Counted from the stretch's first letter, positions 37,309 to 46,777 are shown. The stretch: DNA of 64,000 nucleotides from Agrobacterium vitis (GCF_014926405.1 NZ_JACXXJ020000005.1:2423001-2487000), one strand, 5' to 3'. The notes: generated by a model not told the origin, from the letters alone. Program-made: numbers and translations.

Positions 37309-38280
37309 TTACGCGGCCTTGCCGAAATTCGCGCCACCGGCATCGGTCTGCAAAAACGCCTCGCCGCAGGCCTTGGCCAGCGTGCGCACCCGCAGGATAT
37401 AGCTCTGGCGCTCGGTGACGGAAATCACCCCGCGCGCATCAAGCAGGTTGAAGACGTGGCTTGCCTTGATGCACTGATCGTAAGCCGGAAACACGCACTT
37501 GTGCAAAACCTGATTGGCGCTTTCGCCCGGCGCACCGGCATCCAGCAGCGCCTGGCATTCCTTCTCTGCATCGGTAAAATGCCGCAGCAGCATTTCGGTA
37601 TTGGCATATTCGAAATTATGGCGGGAATATTCCTGCTCGGCTTGCAGGAAAACATCGCCATAGGAGATCTTTTCCTCGCCGTCGCGGCCATTGAAGTTCA
37701 GGTCATAGACATTATCGACGCCCTGCACATACATGGCCAGACGCTCCAGACCATAGGTCAGCTCACCCGCCACCGGCGAGCATTCGATGCCGCAGACCTG
37801 CTGGAAATAGGTGAATTGCGAGACTTCCATACCGTCGCACCAGCATTCCCAGCCAAGACCCCAGGCGCCCAGCGTCGGGCTTTCCCAATCGTCTTCCACA
37901 AAGCGCACGTCATGCAGCAGCGGATCGAGGCCGATAGCCTTCAACGAGCCGAGATAAAGCTCCTGCAGGTTGGACGGGTTCGGCTTCAGGATCACCTGAT
38001 ATTGGTAGTAATGCTGCAAGCGATTGGGATTTTCGCCATAGCGGCCATCGGAAGGACGGCGCGAGGGCTGCACGTAAGCAGCCTTCCAGGGTTTGGGGCC
38101 AAGCGCGCGCAACGTCGTTGCCGGATGAAACGTCCCAGCACCGACTTCCATATCATAGGGTTGCAGCACGGCGCAGCCCTTGTCGGCCCAGTAATTGTGC
38201 AGCGTCAGGATCAGCGCCTGAAAGGAGCGCTTCGGGTCCATATGCGGGGCGGAAGCCGAAGGAGCGAGAGGAAGCGTCAT
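37309..38280 (-). CDS. glyQ: Glycyl-tRNA synthetase alpha subunit
   Basis: The catalytic alpha subunit (about 323 residues) of the bacterial alpha2beta2 glycyl-tRNA synthetase. Diagnostic segments are [40 protein letters not shown] and [20 protein letters not shown]. The ATG at 38280 is favoured because GCAGG lies just upstream; an ATG four codons earlier is possible. It is separated from glyS by a membrane protein gene and aroA, all on the same strand. Confidence 0.97.
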   Translation of the reverse strand: MTLPLAPSASAPHMDPKRSFQALILTLHNYWADKGCAVLQPYDMEVGAGTFHPATTLRALGPKPWKAAYVQPSRRPSDGRYGENPNRLQHYYQYQVILKPNPSNLQELYLGSLKAIGLDPLLHDVRFVEDDWESPTLGAWGLGWECWCDGMEVSQFTYFQQVCGIECSPVAGELTYGLERLAMYVQGVDNVYDLNFNGRDGEEKISYGDVFLQAEQEYSRHNFEYANTEMLLRHFTDAEKECQALLDAGAPGESANQVLHKCVFPAYDQCIKASHVFNLLDARGVISVTERQSYILRVRTLAKACGEAFLQTDAGGANFGKAA

Positions 38281-38371
38281 GGGAACCTGCATTTATCATC
38301 GAAATCAAAGGGTCAGTCTGACCTGCCATGCGCGGCCTTTGCGGTCAAGAGTGGCGTTGTTTGCGAGCGCG

Positions 38372-39580
38372 CTACTCGGCAGACCTTGATCGCTCAGTGG
38401 CTGCGACCTGATCCAATTGCCCGCGCAGTACAAACACCACGCCATCAGCCGCAAAGTCAATTTTTGCCTCGCCGCGAAACAGATCCGCCACGACGCGCTC
38501 AGTCAGCTTGGAACCGAAACCGCGACGCTCCGGTTCAGACACGGGTGGCCCGCCATGTTCGCTCCAGCGCAGAAAGAACCGGCCATCCTGCTGATTGCCC
38601 CATTCCACCTGCACCTGACCGCCCGTTACCGATAGCGAGCCATATTTCGTGGCATTGGTGGCAAGCTCATGCAGGGCAAGCGACAGGCCAAGCGCCTGGC
38701 GCGACGAGGCCTGCATGGATAAAGATCCCGTGATCAGGAAGCGTTCTGGACTGTCCCTATGCGGGTCGATGGCGTTTTCGACCACTTCGGCAATATCCGC
38801 CGAGGCCACGCTCTTGCCGGTCAACAGGTCCTGCGCCTTGGACAAGGCCTGAATGCGGGCCGAAACCAGACTTGCCGCCTGCGGCAACGAATCCGCACCG
38901 CGAATGGTCTGGCCGACAATGGATTGCACCATGGCCAGCATGTTTTTCACCCGATGCGCGAGTTCGCCGTTCAGCAGGCGCAACTCCTGCTCGAATGCTT
39001 CTTTTTGGCGAAGATGCTGGCGGGTTTCTTCATGGCTCGTCTCCAGCGCCTGGCGGTCAAGCACGGCCTGCGTCGTCTCCGTGACGATGTTCAGCAGCCC
39101 ATGCACAGCACCATCGTCGCCATAAAGCGGGCTATAGGAAAAGGTCCAGTAGGTCTGCTCCGCAAAACCGTTGCGGGTCATCACCAGGGGTAAATTTTCT
39201 TCCCATGTCGCCTTGCCGGCCAGGGCGCTGCGCACATAGGGCAGGACCCCGTCCCAGACATCCGCCCAGATTTCGGTAAAGTGAAGGCCCAGCGCCTTGT
39301 CTCTGCGCAGGCCCAGTATCGGCTCATAGGCATCGTTATAGAATTGCAGCAGGTCCGGTCCCCACCAGAAGCACATCGGCTGGCGAGAGGCTAACACCAT
39401 TCGCATGGTGATTTTAAGCGATAGCGGCCATGTGTTGATCGGACCGAGCGAGGTCGCTGCCCAGTCGAAATGACGGATCATCTCGCCAATTTTGCCGCCG
39501 CCAGCCAGAAAATCATCGGTGCTGATAGAGACATGAGAGGATGGCCAGGCGTGTTTCGCCTCCGGAAAAGACAATGCCAA
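38372..39580 (-). CDS. PAS-containing HWE-type histidine kinase
   Basis: A 402-residue cytoplasmic sensor kinase without membrane helices. An N-terminal PAS-like domain (FDWAATSLGPINTWPLSLK, FWWGPDLLQFYNDAY) is followed by an HWE histidine kinase. The phospho-acceptor is His209 in ELAHRVKNMLA; the N box is ALHELATNATKYG; the HWE-type motif is WSEHGGPPV. Such kinases commonly respond to light or stress. No response regulator is adjacent. The start is TTG at 39580 with GGGGGA close by; this is uncertain, and a start further in is possible. Confidence 0.88.
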   Translation of the reverse strand: MALSFPEAKHAWPSSHVSISTDDFLAGGGKIGEMIRHFDWAATSLGPINTWPLSLKITMRMVLASRQPMCFWWGPDLLQFYNDAYEPILGLRRDKALGLHFTEIWADVWDGVLPYVRSALAGKATWEENLPLVMTRNGFAEQTYWTFSYSPLYGDDGAVHGLLNIVTETTQAVLDRQALETSHEETRQHLRQKEAFEQELRLLNGELAHRVKNMLAMVQSIVGQTIRGADSLPQAASLVSARIQALSKAQDLLTGKSVASADIAEVVENAIDPHRDSPERFLITGSLSMQASSRQALGLSLALHELATNATKYGSLSVTGGQVQVEWGNQQDGRFFLRWSEHGGPPVSEPERRGFGSKLTERVVADLFRGEAKIDFAADGVVFVLRGQLDQVAATERSRSAE

Positions 39581-39936
39581 GATCCCCCAGGTTCATAGTA
39601 TTACATCATAGGATTACAGTGGCGAGCGCTCTTCGGGCGCATTCCGGCTCACTGTAACAGTTTATAGGCTTTGTATAATCCTTGTCCTGACCCATGGGGG
39701 ATCAGGCAGACGCACCGCCAAGGCAGTGAAACAGGTTTCACCAACAGGTTGTTCCCGATTATAAAATCATAATTCCAGCATGATGCAAGCGGAGCTGCAC
39801 AACCGACCTGTTTTTGGCACACTTTATCTTGGTCGATAAGTGTCCCTGCACCAAGGTCGCCGTCAACGCACCATGTATACAGGCTGGCATTTCATACCGA
39901 TGCCCGAATAGGAGGGGTCACCTTCGCCCCTTCTTG
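39581..39936. other. Intergenic region upstream of the HWE kinase
   Basis: About 355 bases. It holds a palindrome with outer arms TTACAGTG / CACTGTAA at 39614-39657 around a smaller GC-rich hairpin, 34 bases upstream of the kinase start. The remainder shows no gene or repeat I can support. Confidence 0.5.
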
Positions 39937-40125
39937 TCAGTCGTCCTGCTTCACCCGGTATTCGCCGGTCTTCGGATCCTTGACCAGAGTGGTGACCGCA
40001 TCGCTGTCGCGCCCACTCCGGCGATGGGCATTAACCGCCTTGCGTTGCGCCACCGACGCCGTCCAGCGCCGGTAATACCATACGGCAAGGCCGATCAGGA
40101 TGATAAAAAAGAGAATGCGCGTCAT
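39937..40125 (-). CDS. Small single-pass membrane protein
   Basis: A 62-residue protein: one membrane helix (ILFFIILIGLAVWYY) at residues about 4-18, then a basic cytoplasmic part and a conserved-looking tail LVKDPKTGEYRVKQDD. It resembles small uncharacterised rhizobial proteins ending in a DPKTG(E)YR motif. The ATG at 40125 was chosen because the hydrophobic helix starts immediately after it. It lies after the S49 peptidase gene on the same strand. Function unknown. Confidence 0.65.
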   Translation of the reverse strand: MTRILFFIILIGLAVWYYRRWTASVAQRKAVNAHRRSGRDSDAVTTLVKDPKTGEYRVKQDD

Positions 40126-40251
40126 GCTGCCTGCTCGCCCACGGATTACCACGTCCGTTGGAAAACCGACAGGACATCACTCTCCTTTATCAGGTCACCC
40201 GCATGTCCGAAAGCCCCGGGTTTCCCAAAAGACAAAGGACATCAAGGATAT

Positions 40252-41118
40252 CTAAAGCCCATAGCGCGCCCAGAGCGCCCGATCTTCCAGCGTCTCCACA
40301 AGGCCGGCGGCGGCGGCGCTGCCGATATCACTGGGAGCAGAGAGCGCCGTATCAACCCCCGACAGACGCCTGCCGAACAGGCCGCGGGCACCCGAAATCA
40401 ATTCCAGCCGGGCTGTCTTGCCGTAACGCGCCTTAATCTCCTCGCGCATACTACCAAGGCCGTCGACCAGACCGAGCTCGAAACCCTTGCGCCCCGTCCA
40501 GAACAGGCCGGAAAACAGCTCCGGATTGTCGCCAAGCCTGATGCCGCGCCGCGACTTGACCATGTCGATGAAAACATCGTGAATATCCAGCTGAAGGGTC
40601 TTGAGATAGTCGATATCGCTCTGCTTTTCCGGCTGGAACGGATCGAGCATCACCTTGTTTTCGCCCGCCGTGTAGACGCGCCGCTCGACGCCGATCTTCT
40701 TCAGCAACTCGGGGAAGCCGAAACCGCCGGACACGACGCCGATCGAGCCGACAATCGAGGTCGGGTCGGCAATGATTTCGTCGCCTGCAAGGGCGATCAT
40801 ATAGCCCCCGGAGGCTGCCACATCTTCCACGAACACCAGCACGGTCTTGCTGTGTTCATCGGCCAGCGTGCGAATGCGCTGAAAGATCATCCGCGATTGC
40901 ACCGGCGAGCCGCCCGGCGAATTAAGCGACAGCACCACAGCCGGACTGTCCTTCAACTTGAAGGCTTTTTCCAGAAGCGGGGCGACAGCGGCGAGGTTCA
41001 GCGCCGGGCGAAACCGGCTGCCACCGCTCATGATCGCGCCATGCAGCCGCACGACCGGAATGACGATTTCCTGCTTGCGAAACCGCTTCGGCACCCACCG
41101 CTTCCATAGACCCGCCAT
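40252..41118 (-). CDS. S49-family serine peptidase (SohB/SppA type)
   Basis: A 288-residue Ser/Lys-dyad peptidase, related to signal peptide peptidase A. The nucleophile is the Ser of VEDVAASGGYMIALAGDEI, and the glycine-rich loop is LSLNSPGGSPVQSRMIF. The candidate general-base Lys lies in the VYTAGENKVMLDPF region. There is no N-terminal membrane anchor, unlike E. coli SppA, so it is probably cytoplasmic or peripherally membrane bound. Single transcription unit near trmN6. Confidence 0.88.
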   Translation of the reverse strand: MAGLWKRWVPKRFRKQEIVIPVVRLHGAIMSGGSRFRPALNLAAVAPLLEKAFKLKDSPAVVLSLNSPGGSPVQSRMIFQRIRTLADEHSKTVLVFVEDVAASGGYMIALAGDEIIADPTSIVGSIGVVSGGFGFPELLKKIGVERRVYTAGENKVMLDPFQPEKQSDIDYLKTLQLDIHDVFIDMVKSRRGIRLGDNPELFSGLFWTGRKGFELGLVDGLGSMREEIKARYGKTARLELISGARGLFGRRLSGVDTALSAPSDIGSAAAAGLVETLEDRALWARYGL

Positions 41119-41224
41119 GCGTCACATCCTTTGCTGTTCCAAACCGAACAGTCATGTAAGTCTTGAAGGCGTAAACGCAATGGCAGGGCTCATTTTTGCC
41201 TGATGACCCAGCCGCAGCAACCTA

Positions 41225-42028
41225 TCAGATCGTCTTGATGTCCAGCCTCGGATAGCCCCCCCGACCGTTGTTGAGCGCATCGACCTGCGGCAGGAAGGCA
41301 TGGCCTTCAAGCCCATGCATGATCAGCGGGCTGCGGAAGGTGAGCCGGGCGCGCGAGCCTTTAATCGCCGTCAGCAGCAGGCGGATCGCACTTTCTCCCT
41401 CCCTTGGATGGATGAGGGTGATCTCGATACCGCCAAAGCGTTTGCCGCAGGCAGCGATGATCTCGGCCACCGATTGCGGCCGGGCGATCAGCGACAATTG
41501 CCCGCCGGGTTTCATGATCGCACCCGCCGTGCGCAGCCAGCGCTCAAACAAATCTCCGTCCATGGCATGCGCCTCGGCCTTCAGGCTGTCGGGCGTCGTC
41601 CGGTCACGCCCGTCATTGAAGGGTGGGTTCATGATCACATGATCGAAAGCATCGTCCGGCAATCCCGCCGCCCGGCGCGCCCGCCCCGTCAGCGTCACAT
41701 CCGCCGCGACCAGGTTTACCCGGTCGGCCAGATGGGCATTTTCGGCCAGACCGAGGGTCTTTTGCGCAAAGGACAACATGTCAGGGGAACGCTCAACCAG
41801 CGTCACCATGGCCATCGGAAGACGCGAGGCAACAGCCAAACCCGCTCCACCGGCGCCAGCGCCCAGATCTGCAACCGTGCCACCCTCCCCCACCAACGCT
41901 GCCAAGAGCATGGCATCCATGCCAGCGCGATGACCACGGCCTTTTGGTTGCACGAGGAAAAAGCCGCCGCGATGAAAGGCATCGACGGTTTCGTTGATGA
42001 TATCGGAGGCAGTCCCCTCAAACGCCAT
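41225..42028 (-). CDS. trmN6: tRNA1(Val) (adenine-N6)-methyltransferase-like, TrmN6
   Basis: A 267-residue class I SAM-dependent methyltransferase. The SAM loop is VADLGAGAGGAGLAVA and the catalytic N6-adenine motif is NPPFN. Enzymes of this type methylate A37 of tRNA1(Val). The start region (ETVDAFHRGGFFLVQPKGRGHRAG) resembles the usual RF-Q-G start of TrmN6. It follows a DUF2007 gene by 22 bases on the same strand. Confidence 0.88.
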   Translation of the reverse strand: MAFEGTASDIINETVDAFHRGGFFLVQPKGRGHRAGMDAMLLAALVGEGGTVADLGAGAGGAGLAVASRLPMAMVTLVERSPDMLSFAQKTLGLAENAHLADRVNLVAADVTLTGRARRAAGLPDDAFDHVIMNPPFNDGRDRTTPDSLKAEAHAMDGDLFERWLRTAGAIMKPGGQLSLIARPQSVAEIIAACGKRFGGIEITLIHPREGESAIRLLLTAIKGSRARLTFRSPLIMHGLEGHAFLPQVDALNNGRGGYPRLDIKTI

Positions 42029-42049
42029 GGGCTTCTGTCCCGATCTCGC

Positions 42050-42280
42050 TTATGCCGTGCCGTCGCGCAATTCTGCGCCAAGACCGGCATCGATCAGGAT
42101 GCGCCGCGCTTCCTCTGCCCGGCCCGGCTCGACCAGGAAACGGCGCGGCAAAAGCCCGAGCGATCCTTCCAGAATGCTCATCGACTGGTCGGCAATCAGG
42201 CTCTCGATACCGGCATCCTTCATCAGGCTCTGGGCAAAGGACAGTAAAACGGCGTCATTGGTGCGAATGAGTTCATGCAT
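42050..42280 (-). CDS. DUF2007 small protein
   Basis: A 76-residue protein beginning MHELIRTNDAVLLSFAQSLM, with RRFLVEPGRAEEARRIL in the second half, the DUF2007 pattern. Function unknown; often beside methyltransferase or polyprenyl synthase genes in rhizobia. The ATG at 42280 starts the family domain directly; an upstream in-frame stretch is poorly coding. Probably cotranscribed with trmN6. Confidence 0.85.
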   Translation of the reverse strand: MHELIRTNDAVLLSFAQSLMKDAGIESLIADQSMSILEGSLGLLPRRFLVEPGRAEEARRILIDAGLGAELRDGTA

Positions 42281-42606
42281 GCGATGATGAGTCCTATCAA
42301 ATCTGCGGGATAGAGAAATTCCGCTCTTGCCGGGTCGCCAACGGCTTTTTATGTTTGTTTCAGCATTATGTCTCGAATTTTCGCGCAAACACCGCTTGAT
42401 GACGCGACAGTCAGGCAAAAAAACCGTAAGTTGGGTCGAAGCGACGACAATTGCCCGATCCGGTTAGGCCAAATCCGGTTGGGCTAGGCCCGGTTGGGAT
42501 TGAGATGACATTGAGCCTTGGATATAAGGGGCCAACGCGGTCTTGTGGTGTGTTAATCCACACGCTATCGCAGTCCTGATACAGGAATAAACAGGAGTCC
42601 GGACAG
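42281..42606. other. Divergent intergenic region DUF2007 / ispB
   Basis: About 325 bases between divergent genes. Besides the 15-base tandem repeat at 42456-42500 it should contain both promoters. No small gene or RNA is supported. Confidence 0.5.
42456..42500. repeat. Three 15-base tandem repeats upstream of ispB
   Basis: GATCCGGTTAGGCCA, AATCCGGTTGGGCTA and GGCCCGGTTGGGATT follow one another without gaps, sharing CCGGTT(A/G)GG. They lie about 105 bases before the polyprenyl synthase start. A regulatory role is possible but not shown. Confidence 0.7.
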
Positions 42607-43623
42607 TTGGGCGCAGTGATACCGCTTGGTGACAAGAAAAACAAACAGGCCTCGGTGCAACCTCTGGTGGACCTGACCCGCAACGGCATGGAGCGGGTCA
42701 ATCAACTGATCCTGTCCAAGGCAGGCTCCGATGTCCAGATGATCCCGGAAGTGGCCAATCACCTGATTTCCTCTGGTGGCAAGCGCCTGCGCCCAATGCT
42801 GACGCTGGCCTCCGCCGCGATGTTTGGCTATGAGGGCGAAGGCCATATCAAGCTCGCCACCAGCGTCGAATTCATGCACACTGCCACGCTGCTGCACGAC
42901 GACGTGGTCGATGAGAGCGACCTCAGGCGCGGCAAATCCACCGCCCGGATGATCTGGGGCAACCAGGCCAGTGTGTTGGTCGGCGATTTCCTGCTTGGTC
43001 AGGCGTTCCGGATGATGGTCGAGGTCGGCTCGCTGGAAGCGCTGGATGTCTTGTCAACGGCGGCCTCGGTGATTGCCGAGGGCGAAGTGCTTCAGCTTTC
43101 GGTCGCCAAGAACATGGAAACCACCGAGGACGATTATCAGGCTGTCATTCGCGCCAAGACAGCCGCGCTGTTTGCCGCCGCCGCCGAAGTCGGTCCTATC
43201 GTCGCCGGAACGGACAAAGGTGCGCGCAACGCGCTCAAATCCTACGGCATGAATTTAGGCCTGGCCTTCCAGCTGGTCGATGACGCCCTGGATTACGGCG
43301 GCAAGGTCGCCGATCTCGGCAAGAATACCGGAGACGATTTCCGCGAGGGCAAGATCACCCTGCCAGTCATTCTCGCCTACCGGCGCGGCAACGAGACCGA
43401 ACGGGGCTTCTGGCGCGAAGCGCTGGAAGGCGGCAGGCATGACGATGCCAATCTGGAAAAGGCCATGGGGCTGATTACCAAATATAACGGTCTTTCCGAT
43501 ACAGTGGCGCGGGCCATTCACTATGGCGACGTCGCCCGCGATGCCTTGGCGCCGGTGCCTGACGGCGTCTGGAAAGATGCCTTGATGGACGTCATCGATT
43601 TCTGCATCGAACGGGTCAGTTAA
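42607..43623 (+). CDS. ispB: Long-chain polyprenyl diphosphate synthase
   Basis: A 338-residue trans-prenyltransferase that builds the quinone side chain (octa- or decaprenyl) from isopentenyl diphosphate. The first Asp-rich motif is LLHDDVVDESDLRRG and the second is QLVDDALDYGG. GGKRLRPMLTL is also typical. The start is probably TTG at 42607, since AGGAGT lies eight bases upstream and the following residues (MGAVIPL...KNK) fit relatives. The UbiA encoded at 21188 would use its product. The product chain length cannot be read with confidence. Confidence 0.92.
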   Translation: MGAVIPLGDKKNKQASVQPLVDLTRNGMERVNQLILSKAGSDVQMIPEVANHLISSGGKRLRPMLTLASAAMFGYEGEGHIKLATSVEFMHTATLLHDDVVDESDLRRGKSTARMIWGNQASVLVGDFLLGQAFRMMVEVGSLEALDVLSTAASVIAEGEVLQLSVAKNMETTEDDYQAVIRAKTAALFAAAAEVGPIVAGTDKGARNALKSYGMNLGLAFQLVDDALDYGGKVADLGKNTGDDFREGKITLPVILAYRRGNETERGFWREALEGGRHDDANLEKAMGLITKYNGLSDTVARAIHYGDVARDALAPVPDGVWKDALMDVIDFCIERVS

Positions 43624-43997
43624 AACATTTCCAGCCAGACCATGTTGCGGTTTGGCATCTGGAAATACATCCACCAAAGACACCCGGTTTTCTTGAAACG
43701 CTGAAATGCTCCGACGTTCCTCCGGAAAACCGGGAGCCATTGCCGCTAACACGTTCCGGGAGGTTTTTATGTCACTTACGCAAAAAAGCCATTCTGTTGC
43801 CATCACATTGACTGGTCACGTGGGGGCAAGGCTCTTACATATCATGTTCCGGTCTCAGCGAACTGGCTGGCAGCGAGCCTCGCAGCCTTCTGATTCGCTG
43901 GCCTGATGTTGAATTTTCCGATCCGGCCAGAATGGCCGGTGACCCTGGTTGCCCGATCCGGTCGAATGACCGGTGATCTTGGTTGAAAGGCTTCTTC
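43624..43997. other. Intergenic region with tandem hairpin units before the TPR gene
   Basis: About 370 bases. Just after ispB there is a loose hairpin (ATTTCCAG / CTGGAAAT near 43627-43667). Next to the TPR gene lie two tandem units described separately. No gene is supported in between. Confidence 0.5.
43918..43986. repeat. Two tandem hairpin units upstream of the TPR gene
   Basis: Two units of 35 and 34 bases, both starting CCGATCCGG and ending (C/T)TGGTTG(C/A). Each contains a small palindrome: CCGGCCAGAATGGCCGG in the first, CCGGTCGAATGACCGG in the second, the latter with compensating base changes. They end 12 bases before the TPR start codon. Confidence 0.8.
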
Positions 43998-45857
43998 ATG
44001 CGGCAGATCTTTGCCAAACGCTTCCTCTCGGGCACAGCGCTCCTGCTTCTGGTGTCCTTCAGCGGGGGCGTCCTCCCGTCCTTCCTGGCTCCGCCGGTAG
44101 CGATGGCGGCAGAAACGGCAAAACAGCCGGTCGATGGCTTCGATCTCGATGAGGTCGATACTCTGTCCGGCGCGTATCTGGCGGCCCGCACGGCCAATAC
44201 CGACCGCGATTTCACGACCGCCGTGACCCTTTACGAGAAGGCGCTGCGTTTCGAACCGCAGGATCTGGAAATCCGCGAAAGCCTGATGCTGTCGCTGCTG
44301 ATGGCTGGCCGCTTCGAGGAAGGCGCGAAATACGCCAACGAGCTGCGCAAGGATCAGGCCGTTGAGCGCATTACCGCCATTGTCCGCGGTCTGGAGGCTA
44401 TCAAAGGCAAGAAATACCGCACGGCGGAAAAAGTCCTTGCCTATAAGGGGCCGAACGATCTCGACCGGTTGACCAATGCGCTGCTGACCGCTTGGGCGAA
44501 AATGGGCGCCGGGCGTGGCAAGGAAGCCCTTGCCGATCTCGACAAGATGAAAGGCCCGGACTGGTACGGCATTTTCAAAAACTACAATGCGGGCGTGATG
44601 GCTGCCGCCATTGGCGACGAGACCAAGGCCCGCAGCTATCTGAGCGGCGTTATCACCGACCGCGAGGGCGGCGCGACCGCACCCGACACGTTCCTGCGGG
44701 CTGTCATGGCCCTGGCGACGCTGGAAGCCAAGACCGGCAACAAGCAGAAAGCACTCGATGCGCTGGCGGCTGGCGACGAAGTGTTGAACAATTATCCGCC
44801 CTTCAAGGCGATGCGCGAGCGGATCGAAAAGGGCGAGGTTCCCAAGCCGCAGGTGGCCACCGCCGATGAAGGAGCAGCCTCAGTGCTGTTTTCGATCGGT
44901 GGCGCCCTGAACCGCCAGGGAACCCAGGACACCGTTGCGCTCTATCTGCAATTGTCGCGGGCGCTCGATCCCGACAGTGCCGATACGCTGATCATGCTGG
45001 GTGGCATTGCCGAGGGCAACAAACAGACTGATCTGGCCATTTCCTTCTACAAGCAGGTGCCGGCCGAATCGCCGATGCGGCGGATTTCCGAAATGCAGCT
45101 GGGTCTGGCGCTTGCCGAAACCGGCAAGGTCGAGGAATCCAAGGCCCATCTGAAATCGCTGATCGCCTCCGATCCGCAGGATATCCGCTCCTATCTGGCC
45201 TATGGCAGCGTGCTGTCGGATGCCAAGGACTACACTGAGATGGCCGCCAATTACGACAAGGCAGCGGAGATTCTTGGTTCGGCCCCCGGGAAGAACCAGT
45301 GGCCGGTGTTTTTCCAGCGCGGCATTGCCTATGAACGCCTGAAGAAATGGGACCAGGCCGAGCCGAACTTTCGAAAGGCGCTGGAGCTCAACCCCCAGCA
45401 GCCGCAGGTTCTCAACTATCTCGGCTATTCCTGGGTGGATATGAACCGCAATCTCCAGGAGGGCCTGGAGATGATCAAGAAAGCCGTCGAGCTGAAGCCT
45501 GATGATGGCTATATCGTCGACTCGCTTGGCTGGGCCTATTATCGGCTGGGCCGGTATGACGAGGCAGTCGAGGAATTGGAGCGCGCAGTGCAGTTGAAGG
45601 CCGGTGACGCGACGATCAACGACCATCTGGGCGACGCCTATTGGCGGGTTGGTCGCAAGCTGGAGGCCACCTTCCAGTGGCGTCAGGTCCTGGCGTTCAA
45701 GCCGGAACCGGAACTGATCGCCACGGTGCAGGAAAAGCTGGAAAAGGGACTGCCGGACCTGCCTGCTGGGCCGGGGGCAGCCGAAGTCACGCCGCCGGTC
45801 GCCCCGGCGCCCGCACCCACGCCGCAGACCCCGGACCAACCTGAAAAGAAATCCTAG
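43998..45857 (+). CDS. Exported tetratricopeptide-repeat protein
   Basis: A 619-residue periplasmic or envelope protein. A signal peptide precedes PVAMA-AETAKQP near residue 38. TPR helices fill most of the chain, clearest at YLAARTANTDRDFTTAVTLYEKAL, WDQAEPNFRKALELNPQQPQ, LGWAYYRLGRYDEAVEEL and INDHLGDAYWRVGRK. The C-terminus is Pro/Ala-rich (about 35 residues). TPR proteins serve as scaffolds, so no specific role can be given. The ATG at 43998 has AAAGG upstream. It is followed by ispE after 47 bases. Confidence 0.85.
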   Translation: MRQIFAKRFLSGTALLLLVSFSGGVLPSFLAPPVAMAAETAKQPVDGFDLDEVDTLSGAYLAARTANTDRDFTTAVTLYEKALRFEPQDLEIRESLMLSLLMAGRFEEGAKYANELRKDQAVERITAIVRGLEAIKGKKYRTAEKVLAYKGPNDLDRLTNALLTAWAKMGAGRGKEALADLDKMKGPDWYGIFKNYNAGVMAAAIGDETKARSYLSGVITDREGGATAPDTFLRAVMALATLEAKTGNKQKALDALAAGDEVLNNYPPFKAMRERIEKGEVPKPQVATADEGAASVLFSIGGALNRQGTQDTVALYLQLSRALDPDSADTLIMLGGIAEGNKQTDLAISFYKQVPAESPMRRISEMQLGLALAETGKVEESKAHLKSLIASDPQDIRSYLAYGSVLSDAKDYTEMAANYDKAAEILGSAPGKNQWPVFFQRGIAYERLKKWDQAEPNFRKALELNPQQPQVLNYLGYSWVDMNRNLQEGLEMIKKAVELKPDDGYIVDSLGWAYYRLGRYDEAVEELERAVQLKAGDATINDHLGDAYWRVGRKLEATFQWRQVLAFKPEPELIATVQEKLEKGLPDLPAGPGAAEVTPPVAPAPAPTPQTPDQPEKKS

Positions 45858-45904
45858 GCATCGTCGATGCCTTGGTTTTCAAGCAGGGCGAGGCAGGAAC
45901 CCCA

Positions 45905-46777
45905 ATGACCGTATTTCGTGAAATTGCAGCGGCAAAGATCAATCTTGCCCTGCATGTTACGGGAAGGCGGGATGATGGCTATCACCTTCTCGACACACTC
46001 GTGACATTTGCCGAACATGGCGACGTGATTACGGTGGAAACGGCCCGACAGGATGAATTAACCCTGTCGGGGCGCTTCGCAGGTCCGCTTCAGTCGGAGG
46101 ATCCGGCTGGAAACCTGGTTATTCGGGCGCGGGATCTGTTGCGAACAGCCACTCTGGCCAAGGGCCTGCCTGCCCCGCCCGTTGCCATCTCCTTACAAAA
46201 AGATCTGCCAATTGCGTCCGGCATTGGTGGCGGTTCAGCCGATGCCGCAGCCACGCTGCGGGCTTTACAGCGCCTATGGGTCAGCCATCTTGAGCCAGCC
46301 GCCCTCGAGGATCTGGCCCTAAAGCTGGGCGCAGATGTGCCGATGTGCCTTGCAAGCACATCCTTGCGCGCCACAGGCATTGGCGAAGCCCTGACACCCC
46401 TGCCGGCCTTGCCACGCTTTGGCCTCCTGCTCGGCAATCCGTTGCAGGCGGTCTCGACACCAGCGATCTTCAAGGCGATGACCAGGCGCGATAATCCACC
46501 GATTGGCACGCTGCCACCTGTAGCTGAGCAAGCCCTATGGACAGAGACGCTCCGCCGATTGCGCAATGATCTGCAACCCGCCGCCGAAACCTTGTGTCCG
46601 CACATTGCCGAGCTTTCCCGGATGATCGAAGCAACCGGCGCGCTTGTCACCCGGATGTCCGGCTCCGGCGCCACCTGTTTCGGCCTTTATCCCACCTATG
46701 AAGCCGCTGTCGCCGCTGAAAAACTGCTTCTCACGGAGAGGCCTGATTGGTATTTTCAGGCGAGCCAGACTCTATAA
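45905..46777 (+). CDS. ispE: 4-diphosphocytidyl-2-C-methyl-D-erythritol kinase IspE
   Basis: A 290-residue GHMP kinase of the non-mevalonate isoprenoid pathway, phosphorylating CDP-methylerythritol. The signature loop is LPIASGIGGGSADAAATLRAL; AAAKINLALHVTGRRDDGYH is the typical N-terminus, and the third motif is MSGSGATCFGLY. The ATG at 45905 gives the usual start. It lies 47 bases after the TPR gene and is likely cotranscribed with it. Confidence 0.95.
   Translation: MTVFREIAAAKINLALHVTGRRDDGYHLLDTLVTFAEHGDVITVETARQDELTLSGRFAGPLQSEDPAGNLVIRARDLLRTATLAKGLPAPPVAISLQKDLPIASGIGGGSADAAATLRALQRLWVSHLEPAALEDLALKLGADVPMCLASTSLRATGIGEALTPLPALPRFGLLLGNPLQAVSTPAIFKAMTRRDNPPIGTLPPVAEQALWTETLRRLRNDLQPAAETLCPHIAELSRMIEATGALVTRMSGSGATCFGLYPTYEAAVAAEKLLLTERPDWYFQASQTL

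Noticed and set aside
36991-38733. 580-codon plus-strand open frame opposite glyQ
   Set aside because: Antisense shadow of glyQ, the DUF4328 gene and the kinase 3' end.
43706-43906. 66-codon plus-strand frame between ispB and the TPR gene
   Set aside because: No start signal or similarity, and it runs through non-coding sequence before the hairpin units.
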